Assembly (NCBI GenBank): GCA_023014335.1
Contig: JAECYW010000018.1
Coordinates: 310,001-374,000, forward strand
Length of the DNA: 64,000 bases
Reading direction: 5' to 3'
DNA from: Galerina marginata
Lineage: Eukaryota; Basidiomycota; Agaricomycetes; Agaricales; Galerinaceae
Positions 35,702 to 49,384 of this stretch are shown one piece after another (position 1 is the first letter of the stretch; each line of letters opens with the position of its first letter). The position numbers and the translations under genes were made by a program. The notes under the pieces were generated by a model, which was given only the letters and a program-made list of their open reading frames with translations, had not been told where the DNA came from and did no database searches.

Positions 35702-36284
35702 CTAGGCCATCTGGAAGTAAGAGTCGTTTACCCTGTCGGACAAATTGAAGGAATCTGATTCCAAACACATTTGGACAATGTCAGACAATGTATGGTAACG
35801 GTGCGACTCTCTGTGCCTACCGTCTGAGTGTATATCTAATAAGAAGCCCATCGCCGCTGCGTAGATTAACGACTCCTTTAGCCCAATTTCCTATCCGCAT
35901 AACTAATATGTCACCGTGCCATTGTCGGCCTGGAATCAATGCGAGAATTGCTGGGTTGACGGGGAGTAATTTGTGATTCTTTAGAAAGATGTGGAAACGG
36001 TGAATGCGACGCCCTCTGCGAACAGTGACAATGGTGTCATGGATGCGAGGTTGGACGACCATGTTTGAAAAAGCTTCCTCGACAAGTGGGCTACGGAGGT
36101 TGTGTGTCACCCTTGTCTGAATCGGCACTGAAATCGGATTTGCTGACTCTGTGCCGTAGAGAAGAGCGCGTACTGAAGAATATCGCGCCTGCAACACGAA
36201 GTAAATAAATGAGTGAAATTGGGCGCAAAAGCCACTTTTTCTTACGTTATAACGCGGAGGAATGTGAACGCGAGAAGTAGGCAT
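35702..36284 (-). CDS. Small paralogous protein 2, unknown function
   Basis: Minus-strand exons 36284-36246, 36188-35821 and 35732-35702 join in phase to 145 residues. Conserved blocks are VPIQTRVTHNLRSPLVEEAF, then GRRIHRFHIFLKNHKLLPVN and LIPGRQWHGDILVMRIG. Introns sit at the same places as in the gene at 29646-30259, and exons 1 and 2 have the same 39 and 368 nt lengths. The 31-nt third exon is a best guess (VNDSYFQMA then stop) and unlike its paralog. An upstream Met (to 36317) is in frame, but the chosen start matches the paralog. Function is unknown. The pair brackets element A in opposite orientations. Confidence 0.7.
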
Positions 36285-36807
36285 GCTGCAAGAGCACTCA
36301 GGCGTCGTCATCACCAATATTTAAAGGTTCTCCTCCATTCAATTGGGGGACTCGATGAGAATTCATTTTACATACGGTCATTCAGTGAGTCGGTCGTTAT
36401 GAGTCGAAACGCTGTTGATTGTTCCTACCGACAAAGTCTCTGGCTAGGATTTGATGCTCGCATCCTACTCGCTGTCTAGCGATCAGCTGCGAACTTTACC
36501 TCATCCTTGACTTGACGAATTAGCCACGCTAGAGGGCTGAGGCTCCTGAAAGTTGTGGGCCCGGGATCCCTATGGCATATGCACGAACTGACTCGCCTAT
36601 TCCAAGGGACAACTGGTACTCAGGGACAGCGTCCCCCGCCCGCTACCCTGCTGATGAGCTTCACTGTTTCAGGATCAAGGTCCCGAACATCCCGACGCTA
36701 CCGATGACTCCTCCTGTTCTGCGAACAGCGTGCTCACAACCATATTATAAGTACTAGCGTTGTTGGAATTTCCCCATCAACGCTCCAACGCCGGATGCTC
36801 AGCGACA
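36285..36807. promoter_or_regulatory. Intergenic region between two divergent genes
   Basis: The region separates the minus-strand paralog from the plus-strand gene starting at 36808 and should hold both promoters. No specific site was recognised. Confidence 0.4.
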
Positions 36808-39005
36808 ATGAACTTCGATAGTTCTGGAAGCAACTCTCCCTATCGCGGTCAACAAGGTGCTACCATCGACCCAGTCACGGTAAGTTTATTCTTGGTCATT
36901 GCACCATATACTGACGTATTTCAATGTGTATTTATGCTAGGAACAACCTTTGCCTAAAAACTTGGCTGAAGCTCAAGCTTTCCTGATGAGAAAGGTCGGT
37001 TGTTCCTCATACCCTCCGGACAGCTGACTGACTATGCTTTAATAACCAGTTTCAAGAATTAGAAACAAGGGAGCGCAGGGTTTCCGACATGTTGGCAAAT
37101 ATCCGAGACTGGGAATCCCGTACAGGCAATATGAACTTGCGAATGGAAAGCACTGAAGCGGAGACGAAGGACCCAACCCAGCAACCCAACGTTGCGGATC
37201 GATTTGTTGTAGCAGCGCAAAATGGGTCTATCAGGAATTCACCATTCAATCAAATCCCAGAGATCGATGCATTTGTTCCGCAGGCCGATTCAAGCATGAG
37301 AAGCGTTCCCGAAAGTCGGTGGTTACCCATTTTTATTCTGAGATTAAGATCTTAATTGTATGATCTCAGGTCAACCAACCCAAGAAATCATCGGGAGAAA
37401 GGGAAAGGAGAGGGAACAGTCTCTTCCGATGGACGACCAGGAGCAATACGCCGATGACGAAGACACTGACGAGGAAGAAATTGACGCGGTGTGTATTTCT
37501 CTAGATTTCTCTTTCTTGGATATAGTGCGTGACTCACCGTTCTGGAAGGTAATGAATGAACTTCAAGCCACATCAACTGCCTATTTTCCTTTGAATTTTC
37601 CTCGATCAATCATAGGTGCTGGTCCAGCGCTGAAGCTTAAAACGACCACTTGCCAAAAGAACAACGCAGGAACCCCATCCACTTCCCAATTCGGACGTAC
37701 CATTGAGGTAACCCAAATAATTTATTTGAAGTTAAGGTTATTATTGACGCACGAGCTTGGGGTTGCTAGGTCAATACGAATATCGCCGGCGGTTCAACCC
37801 AGGTATATTTCTTTGTCCAAATCAAGAAGCAAGCTTTAACACGGACGCTCGATAGAAGCCAAATTCATCTTTAGAGCAAGCTATCGTCGCCCTTACTGGC
37901 TGCGTCACTAGGTTGACCGAACACATGTCACATCTATCTCCTCCTGGCGTAGACCGTGAGCACGCTCAGCGCAAGAAGAAATACGGCGGCAAACGAGCAC
38001 CCTTTAGACTACCCCCCGAGAGGCATACCGCGCCTGAAAGAACTGATCAACTGGTAAGTTTGTTATTGTGCTCAACGAGTTCCTTTCAAACTTTTTTCAG
38101 AGAGTTGTTCGGGAAATCATGAACGCCATGTTCAACATCAAACATGACAATGATATTATCGAGGCAAATCCTGCTGATGAGAACGCGATCACCGCCTACG
38201 AGGGGGAATGCGGACCTGGACCTATGCCGCCATACGCTCCGTCCTGGGGTCATATCGAGTGTCCCTGGAATTATGCCCTTTTGGAGGTTTTCATGGAAAA
38301 CTATACCGCGAAATATATCCTCAGAGATCAAGAACAGCAAGAAGACATCTGCAAGATGTTTATGGATCGACTTCGAAGGCTTAAAAAGAAAGTGAGACAT
38401 GCGACTCCACGGAACGGAGAATCAAAGGTTCAGATGGATCAGCGGTTATGGACTGAACATCGGCGGGTGCTAGCTAACCAAAGGCGTAATTCGCGAAGGA
38501 ACGAGGTAAGTATTGCTAGAATCTCTAATATGCCCAGCTATTCTAAAGGAAATACAAGCGATATGCAGTGCGAAGTCGCATAACGGTACAGAATGCTGCG
38601 TCACAGAAAGGGGATGGTCAGGTTATCTGGGAACATCTCGATGACATTTTAGCAACTCTAGGGGCTGGAGCGATGAGTTCTGATGAAAGCGACGTTGACA
38701 AACATGGACGATCAGTATATTTTGCCAAGAAATTGAGCTGGAGAAGGCCAGCATTGGTTGCAAGGATGATTACGGTTGATCGGGACCGGAACTTCAAGAA
38801 TTGCTACGAAAACATTACTGGAAGTGCGCCAAGACCTCGAAAGCGAAGACTCAACCAGACAGAAACATCGCGACTAGCAATTCCTGGACTGCCCATCAAC
38901 TTTTATGATGAAACGTGGTATAATACTTTGAGTGAAAGAGACAGGAAATTGCTAGGTGCCGTTCCTGCCTTGGACCTCGTCGAGTTCCAAAGAGTAGAAG
39001 GGTGA
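36808..39005 (+). CDS. Multi-exon basidiomycete protein of unknown function
   Basis: Well-supported exons are 36808-36879, 36941-36994, 37050-37314 and 37370-37488 at the 5' end, and a segment ending 38053, then 38101-38505 and 38559-39005 at the 3' end. The middle (about 37489-37912, probably including 37636-37707) is tentative because one phase does not close with the acceptors I chose. The N-terminal part has a short coiled-coil-like stretch (FQELETRERRVSDML) and an acidic patch (DDEDTDEEEID). The C-terminal part contains MSSDESD, KKLSWRRPALVARM and AIPGLPINFYDETWYNTL, a set I associate with an abundant Agaricomycete family of unknown function. It may be intact or carry one frameshift in the middle. 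Confidence 0.65.
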
Positions 39006-40126
39006 TTTGAGAAGTGTAGTCGACATTCAATAAGCCTCAAGCAAAGTAAATCGATCTTTTAGCATGTATGGGTTAGATTGCTCACTGGCGATCACAAGGA
39101 TAATTTGACCTCCATGTGAGAATCAGTTGGATCTATCATCTATATCTACGACATAATTAAATTTCTTGAATTTAATGGTCATCATTTCTTTCAACTTCAG
39201 AATCTTTGAACGAAACAGGCAAACAGTTGATTTATTAACTTAAGAACGCAGGTCGCCTTCAAGTTATCATTGCCCGATTACTATCAAGCCCAAGGAGATT
39301 CAAAAACTCCGACAAACGTTTTTAAATCTCAAATTTCAAAACGAGTTTTTGCTCAATCTTCACAAAATTTCGCGACGACCTTCTATTTACCTTAAGTATT
39401 CTTTATACCAAATTTTAAGTCATTTGGTGTGGAATCTATATATGCCGCGGCTTGGGGGTAGGTGGCGGCAATTGAAAGTCGGTCATTGAGTGGGTGGATG
39501 GGCGACGGGCGGCAGCAGGACGCTGCTTCAACATCAACATGCCAAGCTCAACGTGGGCTAGAAACAAAGTGAGTAATGATTCAATGAGTTGTAATCTACT
39601 TACCTTGTCAATTCAAAATTCGAGAGGCTTTGTAAGCACATCAACCTGATGGCTGCATCTACGGAAACATTGAACGTCGAGGTGAGAAGCCGCTATGTAT
39701 GAGGTAAGCAAAATTTCGAGCTTGAGAAGAGAGTATTACGCACCTTGCTTACTTGTAACAGCCCAAATATGTTGGTTTGCCCGCACGGCGCCGTCAAGGC
39801 CATTTGCGTACCCCGCAAGGCGATAGCGCACCAACCAATGCGAGTGGATGAGGCGGTGGAGATCCAGCTGGCCCCGTTGCAGGAAGGCCTTCATGGGTGA
39901 CGCTGGGTTGTCCTTGGTGTGTTTGGGCCATGTCTGCAGCCGCGGATAAGCCTTGCGCCTCGATGGCTAATCCTAGGGCTATCATTGTGAGCTGCAAACA
40001 ACGATGGGGAGTAAGAGGCGGCGGCGCGAACCGGATCAACAGCAGACACAGTAGGGAGCAGTTTCAGCAAGAAGAACGGCGTTTTCGGCAGGAAGAAGAT
40101 CCGTAAAGCACCATAAAACTCTTTCT
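39006..40126. other. No clear gene; weak minus-strand coding trace
   Basis: The minus strand between 40039 and 39794 stays open for 81 codons, rich in Ala/Gly/Pro with AAADMAQTHQGQPSVTHEGLP. This may be a remnant of a longer protein, but no start, splice model or family was found. Confidence 0.35.
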
Positions 40127-43100
40127 TTACAAGTTCTTACGTAGTAAAAGAACTTGTTTTCCGGCCTGCATAGCAGGCAGAAATGGTTTCTAACGCAATG
40201 GTTGGAAATTCTCCCACTCATATAGTGACCCTGCATGGTTTCTGTATCTCAGCCATTACTGGGCCAAATTTAATGATTTTGGTATCAAAAAAATCGTAAA
40301 AATCAGGGCTTTCATGTGGCATGTGTATCCAGGGATGATCAGGTCATGTGACCTGTTCACACGACCCAAAAAGCGCAAATTTGTGTGAATTTACACTTGA
40401 AACATATTTCAGTGAGATAGATATGCTAAAATGTGTTCCCCAAACACATCTAGAATAATGTACAAATATTTACATATGTTGTGCAATGATGTCATAGTGT
40501 CCAAATCTGGCAAACAGTCAGCTCAACTTGGTGAAAATCCGAAAATTGGTGTTAAACTGACTGGATAACCCATAAAAGGCACACCAAACATTGCAAAACA
40601 TGACCAAATAACATGGAAATAATGTTCTAGAAGCTTACTTAATCAAACTCACAGCAGGACTTTGTGCAATTGCCTTGAAATCAGGTAAGGCACCAAGTTA
40701 GACCAAAATATTCTAAGGGATATGTCATGTGATATGTGTGCACAGACCATCCTTTAGGTAAAAAAAACATCATCTGTATTTTTATTTCATTTTAATGTCT
40801 TTAAATCTCCCAATATAGTGTATTTCAAACAATATTCCGTATTTGGTAAGTCACATAAAGGTGTGACAATACATATGTGACACCATCTTTTAGCCCTGAT
40901 TTTTCTGATAATTACACACTTTGTTTCAAGGCAATCTGATAAAAGCTAAGCGACGTATGAATTAATCTTGTTACAAGTTCTTACGTAGTAAAAGAACTTG
41001 TTTTCCGGCCTGCATAGCAGGCAGAAATGGTTTCTAACGCAATGGTTGGAAATTCTCCCACTCATATAGTGACCCTGCATGGTTTCTGTATCTCAGCCAT
41101 TACTGGGCCAATTTTGATGATTTTGGTATCAAAAAATTCGTAAAAATCAGGGCTTTCATGTGGCATGTGTATCCAGGGATGATCAGGTCATGTGACCTGT
41201 TCACACGACCCAAAAAGCGCAAATTTGTGTGAATTTACACTTGAAACATATTTCAGTGAGATAGATATGCTAAAATGTGTTCCCCAAACACATCTAGAAT
41301 AATGTACAAATATTTACATATGTTGTGCAATGATGTCATAGTGTCCAAATCTGGCAAACAGTCAGCTCAACTTGGTGAAAATCCGAAAATTGGTGTTAAA
41401 CTGACTGGATAACCCATAAAAGGCACACCAAACATTGCAAAACATGACCAAATAACATGGAAATAATGTTCTAGAAGCTTACTTAATCAAACTCACAGCA
41501 GGACTTTGTGCAATTGCCTTGAAATCAGGTAAGGCACCAAGTTAGACCAAAATATTCTAAGGGATATGTCATGTGATATGTGTGCACAGACCATCCTTTA
41601 GGTAAAAAAAACATCATCTGTATTTTTATTTCATTTTAATGTCTTTAAATCTCCCAATATAGTGTATTTCAAACAATATTCCGTATTTGGTAAGTCACAT
41701 AAAGGTGTGACAATACATATGTGACACCATCTTTTAGCCCTGATTTTTCTGATAATTACACACTTTGTTTCAAGGCAATCTGATAAAAGCTAAGCGACGT
41801 ATGAATTAATCTTGTTACAAGTTCTTACGTAGTAAAAGAACTTGTTTTCCGGCCTGCATAGCAGGCAGAAATGGTTTCTAACGCAATGGTTGGAAATTCT
41901 CCCACTCATATAGTGACCCTGCATGGTTTCTGTATCTCAGCCATTACTGGGCCAATTTTGATGATTTTGGTATCAAAAAATTCGTAAAAATCAGGGCTTT
42001 CATGTGGCATGTGTATCCAGGGATGATCAGGTCATGTGACCTGTTCACACGACCCAAAAAGCGCAAATTTGTGTGAATTTACACTTGAAACATATTTCAG
42101 TGAGATAGATATGCTAAAATGTGTTCCCCAAACACATCTAGAATAATGTACAAATATTTACATATGTTGTGCAATGATGTCATAGTGTCCAAATCTGGCA
42201 AACAGTCAGCTCAACTTGGTGAAAATCCGAAAATTGGTGTTAAACTGACTGGATAACCCATAAAAGGCACACCAAACATTGCAAAACATGACCAAATAAC
42301 ATGGAAATAATGTTCTAGAAGCTTACTTAATCAAACTCACAGCAGGACTTTGTGCAATTGCCTTGAAATCAGGTAAGGCACCAAGTTAGACCAAAATATT
42401 CTAAGGGATATGTCATGTGATATGTGTGCACAGACCATCCTTTAGGTAAAAAAAACATCATCTGTATTTTTATTTCATTTTAATGTCTTTAAATCTCCCA
42501 ATATAGTGTATTTCAAACAATATTCCGTATTTGGTAAGTCACATAAAGGTGTGACAATACATATGTGACACCATCTTTTAGCCCTGATTTTTCTGATAAT
42601 TACACACTTTGTTTCAAGGCAATCTGATAAAAGCTAAGCGACGTATGAATTAATCTTGTTACAAGTTCTTACGTAGTAAAAGAACTTGTTTTCCGGCCTG
42701 CATAGCAGGCAGAAATGGTTTCTAACGCAATGGTTGGAAATTCTCCCACTCATATAGTGACCCTGCATGGTTTCTGTATCTCAGCCATTACTGGGCCAAT
42801 TTTGATGATTTTGGTATCAAAAAATTCGTAAAAATCAGGGCTTTCATGTGGCATGTGTATCCAGGGATGATCAGGTCATGTGACCTGTTCACACGACCCA
42901 AAAAGCGCAAATTTGTGTGAATTTACACTTGAAACATATTTCAGTGAGATAGATATGCTAAAATGTGTTCCCCAAACACATCTAGAATAATGTACAAATA
43001 TTTACATATGTTGTGCAATGATGTCATAGTGTCCAAATCTGGCAAACAGTCAGCTCAACTTGGTGAAAATCCGAAAATTGGTGTTAAACTGACTGGATAA

Positions 43101-45375
43101 CCCATAAAAGGCACACCAAACATTGCAAAACATGACCAAATAACATGGAAATAATGTTCTAGAAGCTTACTTAATCAAACTCACAGCAGGACTTTGTGCA
43201 ATTGCCTTGAAATCAGGTAAGGCACCAAGTTAGACCAAAATATTCTAAGGGATATGTCATGTGATATGTGTGCACAGACCATCCTTTAGGTAAAAAAAAC
43301 ATCATCTGTATTTTTATTTCATTTTAATGTCTTTAAATCTCCCAATATAGTGTATTTCAAACAATATTCCGTATTTGGTAAGTCACATAAAGGTGTGACA
43401 ATACATATGTGACACCATCTTTTAGCCCTGATTTTTCTGATAATTACACACTTTGTTTCAAGGCAATCTGATAAAAGCTAAGCGACGTATGAATTAATCT
43501 TGTTACAAGTTCTTACGTAGTAAAAGAACTTGTTTTCCGGCCTGCATAGCAGGCAGAAATGGTTTCTAACGCAATGGTTGGAAATTCTCCCACTCATATA
43601 GTGACCCTGCATGGTTTCTGTATCTCAGCCATTACTGGGCCAATTTTGATGATTTTGGTATCAAAAAATTCGTAAAAATCAGGGCTTTCATGTGGCATGT
43701 GTATCCAGGGATGATCAGGTCATGTGACCTGTTCACACGACCCAAAAAGCGCAAATTTGTGTGAATTTACACTTGAAACATATTTCAGTGAGATAGATAT
43801 GCTAAAATGTGTTCCCCAAACACATCTAGAATAATGTACAAATATTTACATATGTTGTGCAATGATGTCATAGTGTCCAAATCTGGCAAACAGTCAGCTC
43901 AACTTGGTGAAAATCCGAAAATTGGTGTTAAACTGACTGGATAACCCATAAAAGGCACACCAAACATTGCAAAACATGACCAAATAACATGGAAATAATG
44001 TTCTAGAAGCTTACTTAATCAAACTCACAGCAGGACTTTGTGCAATTGCCTTGAAATCAGGTAAGGCACCAAGTTAGACCAAAATATTCTAAGGGATATG
44101 TCATGTGATATGTGTGCACAGACCATCCTTTAGGTAAAAAAAACATCATCTGTATTTTTATTTCATTTTAATGTCTTTAAATCTCCCAATATAGTGTATT
44201 TCAAACAATATTCCGTATTTGGTAAGTCACATAAAGGTGTGACAATACATATGTGACACCATCTTTTAGCCCTGATTTTTCTGATAATTACACACTTTGT
44301 TTCAAGGCAATCTGATAAAAGCTAAGCGACGTATGAATTAATCTTGTTACAAGTTCTTACGTAGTAAAAGAACTTGTTTTCCGGCCTGCATAGCAGGCAG
44401 AAATGGTTTCTAACGCAATGGTTGGAAATTCTCCCACTCATATAGTGACCCTGCATGGTTTCTGTATCTCAGCCATTACTGGGCCAATTTTGATGATTTT
44501 GGTATCAAAAAATTCGTAAAAATCAGGGCTTTCATGTGGCATGTGTATCCAGGGATGATCAGGTCATGTGACCTGTTCACACGACCCAAAAAGCGCAAAT
44601 TTGTGTGAATTTACACTTGAAACATATTTCAGTGAGATAGATATGCTAAAATGTGTTCCCCAAACACATCTAGAATAATGTACAAATATTTACATATGTT
44701 GTGCAATGATGTCATAGTGTCCAAATCTGGCAAACAGTCAGCTCAACTTGGTGAAAATCCGAAAATTGGTGTTAAACTGACTGGATAACCCATAAAAGGC
44801 ACACCAAACATTGCAAAACATGACCAAATAACATGGAAATAATGTTCTAGAAGCTTACTTAATCAAACTCACAGCAGGACTTTGTGCAATTGCCTTGAAA
44901 TCAGGTAAGGCACCAAGTTAGACCAAAATATTCTAAGGGATATGTCATGTGATATGTGTGCACAGACCATCCTTTAGGTAAAAAAAACATCATCTGTATT
45001 TTTATTTCATTTTAATGTCTTTAAATCTCCCAATATAGTGTATTTCAAACAATATTCCGTATTTGGTAAGTCACATAAAGGTGTGACAATACATATGTGA
45101 CACCATCTTTTAGCCCTGATTTTTCTGATAATTACACACTTTGTTTCAAGGCAATCTGATAAAAGCTAAGCGACGTATGAATTAATCTTGTTACAAGTTC
45201 TTACGTAGTAAAAGAACTTGTTTTCCGGCCTGCATAGCAGGCAGAAATGGTTTCTAACGCAATGGTTGGAAATTCTCCCACTCATATAGTGACCCTGCAT
45301 GGTTTCTGTATCTCAGCCATTACTGGGCCAATTTTGATGATTTTGGTATCAAAAAATTCGTAAAAATCAGGGCCT
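40127..45375 (+). repeat. 844-bp satellite array (about 6.2 units)
   Basis: The head ACAAGTTCTTACGTAG occurs at 40129, 40973, 41817, 42661, 43505, 44349 and 45193, exactly 844 bp apart. The units are homologous to the 890-bp units of element A but shorter by indels and diverged by substitutions, while being nearly identical to each other. Confidence 0.95.
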
Positions 45376-45588
45376 TTCTGGTCACGTGACGAGTTGATTT
45401 TAGGCTTGTTAGAACGGCCTCATTTTTCTGCTTTTTTTGAGTATAAGATCATCCCAATAGCTTCAGATTTGAGCGGACTACATATTATTTACTTATTTAA
45501 CATATATTTATCCAATACTCTTGGTATGTCTCCATCCCCAAAGTAAGAACTTGTTTTTGCCATGCGCAGCAATGGCCTCTGACCAAGT
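40127..45588 (+). mobile_element. Helentron-like non-autonomous element B with internal 844-bp satellite
   Basis: Same termini as element A but read on the plus strand: starts TTACAAGTTCTTACG, ends with the terminal hairpin and GACCAAGT at 45588. Its 5462 bp equal a basic element of ~398 bp plus six units of 844 bp. It lies directly beside the truncated gene at 45654-46285, inside what should be one of that gene's introns. Confidence 0.75.
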
Positions 45589-45653
45589 TATTTGAGACTA
45601 TGGATGGTTATTCAGTCGCTATACGAGTAGAGAGAAAAAACAACGATACTTAC

Positions 45654-46285
45654 TGCACCAATTCGAGTATCCGGTATGTATTCCCCTCGACGGTTTTGCT
45701 TGCATCGTCCAGCACAGAAATCAATAAAAAGCAGCAGTGCATGCTCGTCAACGATGTCTGCAACACAACAGATCAGAACACGTAGAATAAGAAAGATAGC
45801 AGTTATACTCACGTTCCATGACTTGAGAATTGATTTCTGGGTTTTCTTTCCCCCGGACCTTCGGTTGGCTTCTGTCCGTTGAGCGGCCGACACACGTACA
45901 CTTGTCTGAAACTTCCTGTAGGTTGCTTTAAGGGATACCTCAGTTTGAGTAGGATGAATAATGAACTGAAAACAATACCATCGTTGTCAAGGTCATCTAG
46001 ATCATCCAGCTCTTCATCGTCATCATCGTCTTCAAGGCCGCCTGTGTCAAGTGCCCCAAATACTGATTCAGCAACTCCATCACCAACATCGTATTCCTTC
46101 GCTAACGTGGCTTCGTCGACATCAACATCGGCTTCGAGGGTTTCAAGGGTTTCCTGATCAGCTTGACCATTCGGTAGACCCAAAGGTTGAGGTACTCGAG
46201 GTGGACGGGACCTTATGACAATGGAGAGGTTCTTAGGCGGGCCAGGGGCGCTGGCGCGGGCTTTCTTGCTGCTCGAGTAGGGCAT
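45654..46285 (-). pseudogene. 5' part of a gene of unknown function, separated from its 3' part by element B
   Basis: Minus-strand exons starting at ATG 46285 encode a Ser/Lys/Pro-rich start (MPYSSSKKARASAPG), a strongly acidic stretch (DDDDDEELDDLDDLDNDG), then TYRKFQTSV, AAQRTEANRR and DEHALLLFIDF followed by RRGEYIPDTRIGA. A donor GTAAGT follows at 45653. The intron then runs into element B, and the sequence on its far side (40126 downward) does not continue the protein in any frame I could follow. I recall the DEHxLLLFI-F segment from N-termini of repetitive basidiomycete proteins, possibly recombinase-like, but would not name it. The remaining part is too short to be functional. Confidence 0.55.
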
Positions 46286-47423
46286 CTGAAGCCTTGTTGA
46301 TGAGAAATGATTCAATGGATGTCAGACGAATCTTACCAGTGTCGGAGGAGCGCGTTCTGTAGGAAATCAAGGTTGGAGCGCGTCGTAACGCAAATCTTGA
46401 AGTGGGAGCATGCTGCTCGCAAAGGCGCTCTCTTTTTTATGGTAAGGCTGAAGGTGAGGTGTGAGGGATCGAAAGCGGTTGGACTTTGGGAAAGCGAAGT
46501 TACAGGTGGGCTTTGTATACCTCTTCCGACACAAGGCTACCATCGAGGTTCCAGGCAGAAGGCAGTCGACGTAGAGGAGCGCGGGATTGATTTGGACTCA
46601 GATTTGGACATCAACACTTGATGGCGTTGATGCCGCCGGAACGCTCGTGCCTGATTGTCACGATTAGGTTATGTAAGCTTCCTGCGGACCACATTATGTC
46701 TCACTTCTTGTAGTTGTTCCTTGTTTCGACAACACTCGCACCTCTCGTACAAGTAGTGTTCAATACTATTTCGTGCGCTCTTGCGTTGTTTCCTCACTCT
46801 CAAGTGTGATCAAGGCTGTCGTGCAAACCTTGACCATCACACTGATGGGGCTGTCAGGGCTTCCACCCGGGCTTCGCTATGTTCGTTGCACAGGCTCATG
46901 TTGGGCAGATTAGATACACATATGTAAGGTAGAATAGACAAGAATCAATAAAATAACACAAGAAAGACGGAGAGAAACGGGCAGGCCCGGAGGTACAGAG
47001 AAAAGTGAATATGCGACGACTTCAGGTGAGCGTGCTAGCAGTCACCAGAGGATCGTGACCGCCTGCCAAATTTGGGACTCGGCAGGTAAGAACCCTGCTG
47101 GGGTCTCCTCGTTCTGAACAGATGCATTGAGGAAAGCAGCAAACAGATATTAATGCTGCAGGGACTCTCGTATATGACATCATTAATATTAGAAATAGCT
47201 ATCGAATGACGTCATTATTCAAACCGAAAGACCTGCATCATTCAAAGGGCATTTTGTATCTATTCCATCTTCACTCAGATCCATGCAGTGAAATCTATCT
47301 GCGCCGCAAAGATCAGTCAAAATGCTGAGGACAAAAGCATCGCAACTCACCACGAAACAAACACCAAGCTTGCCTCATCGACATCATCCCCCTCTCGCCC
47401 CCACTCTCTTCGTCGGACATCCA
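46286..47423. other. No gene recognised
   Basis: Spacer with mixed composition and no supported gene. An AT-rich stretch with paired GACGTCATT-like motifs lies near 47175-47220. Confidence 0.45.
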
Positions 47424-48041
47424 TCAAGCCATCTTGAAGTTTCGCAAGACTTCGGCGTCGAAGATGTCCTTCATATCCTTGGGTGGGGTTGGTCCGGCTT
47501 TGCACGACGCCCAGGCGTTGTCCATTTTTTCCTCGAGCCCAGACCGTGACAACAGGCCACTGAACCAGTCCTTAATGCTAGAAGCAACAAAGGGCTTGAT
47601 TGGAAGGTAAACAGTGCGATCATTCACACGCCGTGGTTTGAGAAGTGGTGTACTACACTTCTTTCCGCCCGGAAAGTCACGATGGTTGGATCCCATGTCA
47701 GGGTAGATGGCGACGGGCGAACCCGCCTGGAAAGTTGGGTGCAATGTAAAATGGCAGTCGGGATTGGGACAGACGGCAAGAGTTGTTGTTTTATTTGCGA
47801 GTGAAAACTCCTCTTCAGTTACGCAAGGATCGGAAGGGATGTTGCTTAAAATTTTTTTGTATGCTTGAGAAAGACTGCCGGTCCGAAATACAAAATGGAC
47901 GGCGTATTGTTGGACCGTCCTCAACATGAAAGTGCAGAGACGACGGCTCACACTCAGCAAGACGTGGCATACAGTAGCCATGAAAAAGACAACTTGGAGA
48001 ATGGGATTGAGTTTGGAGAGTGGTAGGATGGTGTGGATCAA
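47424..48041 (-). pseudogene. N-terminal fragment of a CACTA Tnp2-like transposase
   Basis: A 205-codon minus-strand frame contains LAVCPNPDCHFTLHP, CSTPLLKPRR, then SIKDWFSGLLSRSGLEEKMD, MKDIFDAEVLRNFK and a stop. The order zinc-ribbon-like Cys pairs, (C)GTPLLK, a short helix ending LLSRPG-MEE, then MxDIxDG-xxLRxFxGPDG is typical of the N-terminal region of Tnp2-type CACTA transposases in basidiomycetes. The frame ends where the conserved GPDG block should start, and no catalytic core follows toward 47320. It is probably a truncated copy. The family call rests on motif resemblance. Confidence 0.55.
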
Positions 48042-49384
48042 TAGTCACGTGCACACAACAATAATCCTCCGAAAATCTCCTCGGAGATCTCCTGCACATA
48101 CGATGCTGGCAAAAGTCGTCAGACTCAGACGGGGATATCAGTACATCCGTCAAGACTATATTTTGGATTGCTTATCGCATACTTTTGTCACTCTCCGACA
48201 GACCTTTATGCGCTTAGTGTCTAGATCTTCGCTGAACTATTTTTGAATATATTCAGGAAGTATTTCTTATTTCTCTACCATTTATTGACGGATGTAAATC
48301 AGAAGAGATTTAAATAAAGAAATGTGAATAGAGGTATGAAGATATGATAGAGAATTTTTTAATTAGTCCAGGTGAGATATTTTTAATCCCTTCGACATTT
48401 GATCTGTGGATGCCGAGCGTTCTTTGGCAGTGGGAAGGGGTGCACGTGACCCGCGCAAAAAATCCGAGTGTTATGCAAAACCCTGTACATCATCGCCTCC
48501 GAATCCTGAGCCAAAATGCTGGTCACCCACCTTCGATTTCCTCATTTCGGAGGTGTCGGTCAAAGACTTCAGGCGGGGTCTTGTGCAAACTCCCGATAGC
48601 CCAGCTCACTATAACCCCATGCAAGGTGGACTCAGTGTCGTCGTCTCTCTCCAAACTTCATATGTCGCGACGAGAACTCAGTGCGTTGTCAGCGACGCCG
48701 TTCTCGTCGTGTGTCTCGGAATCCGGAGATTCATGCGTTGTCAGCGACGTGCTCTGATGCTTCCGTTTGACCTTTAATGGGCCACGCCCGGCCTTGGGCC
48801 TCACCTCTGCTCCTTAACCGTGTTCTCTTCGAGATTCATGTCCACCTTCAAGCGCCACTTCCTGCTCAATATTCTAGGGCTCTGCTGGGACCGCTCCTTG
48901 GCTTGAGAAAACTGACGCTTTCTGTTGGTGCATGGGCTGGATAACCAAGGTCGGGAATAAGGTATGCCCATTCGTTTTCCGACTTCTTCAAACCTCATTT
49001 CCTTACTCCGCCTTCTTCAGCTTTAAATGCACAGGGAGAGGACTTATCACTCCCCCACCTTTTCCATACGGATTCCGTGGATTTATACATATCCACACGG
49101 AATCCATGTAATCCATGGTAGTCCATAGCCATTTTATTTTGGCAGAGAACACAGCCAAATTGGGACTTTTTTCCATGGATTTTCCGTGGATAAATCCATG
49201 GAATTGTTGAATTTTGTGGTATCCATGGACTTTTTTGATGGATTCCACGGACAATCCACGGATAATCCACAGAATAAATATAATTTTAATTTCCATGAAT
49301 ATTCCACATGAATTCCATGGATTATTAGTAGTTTATCCATGGAATCCACATGGAAGTGTCCCCATTTAATTATTTAGTGGCCTT

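Noticed and set aside
30845..45375. CRISPR-like array
   Set aside because: Units are 844-890 bp with no short repeat/variable spacer structure, and the genome is eukaryotic.
46660..47280. Possible solo LTR
   Set aside because: I could not find matching TG..CA ends, a target duplication or a second copy in the window.
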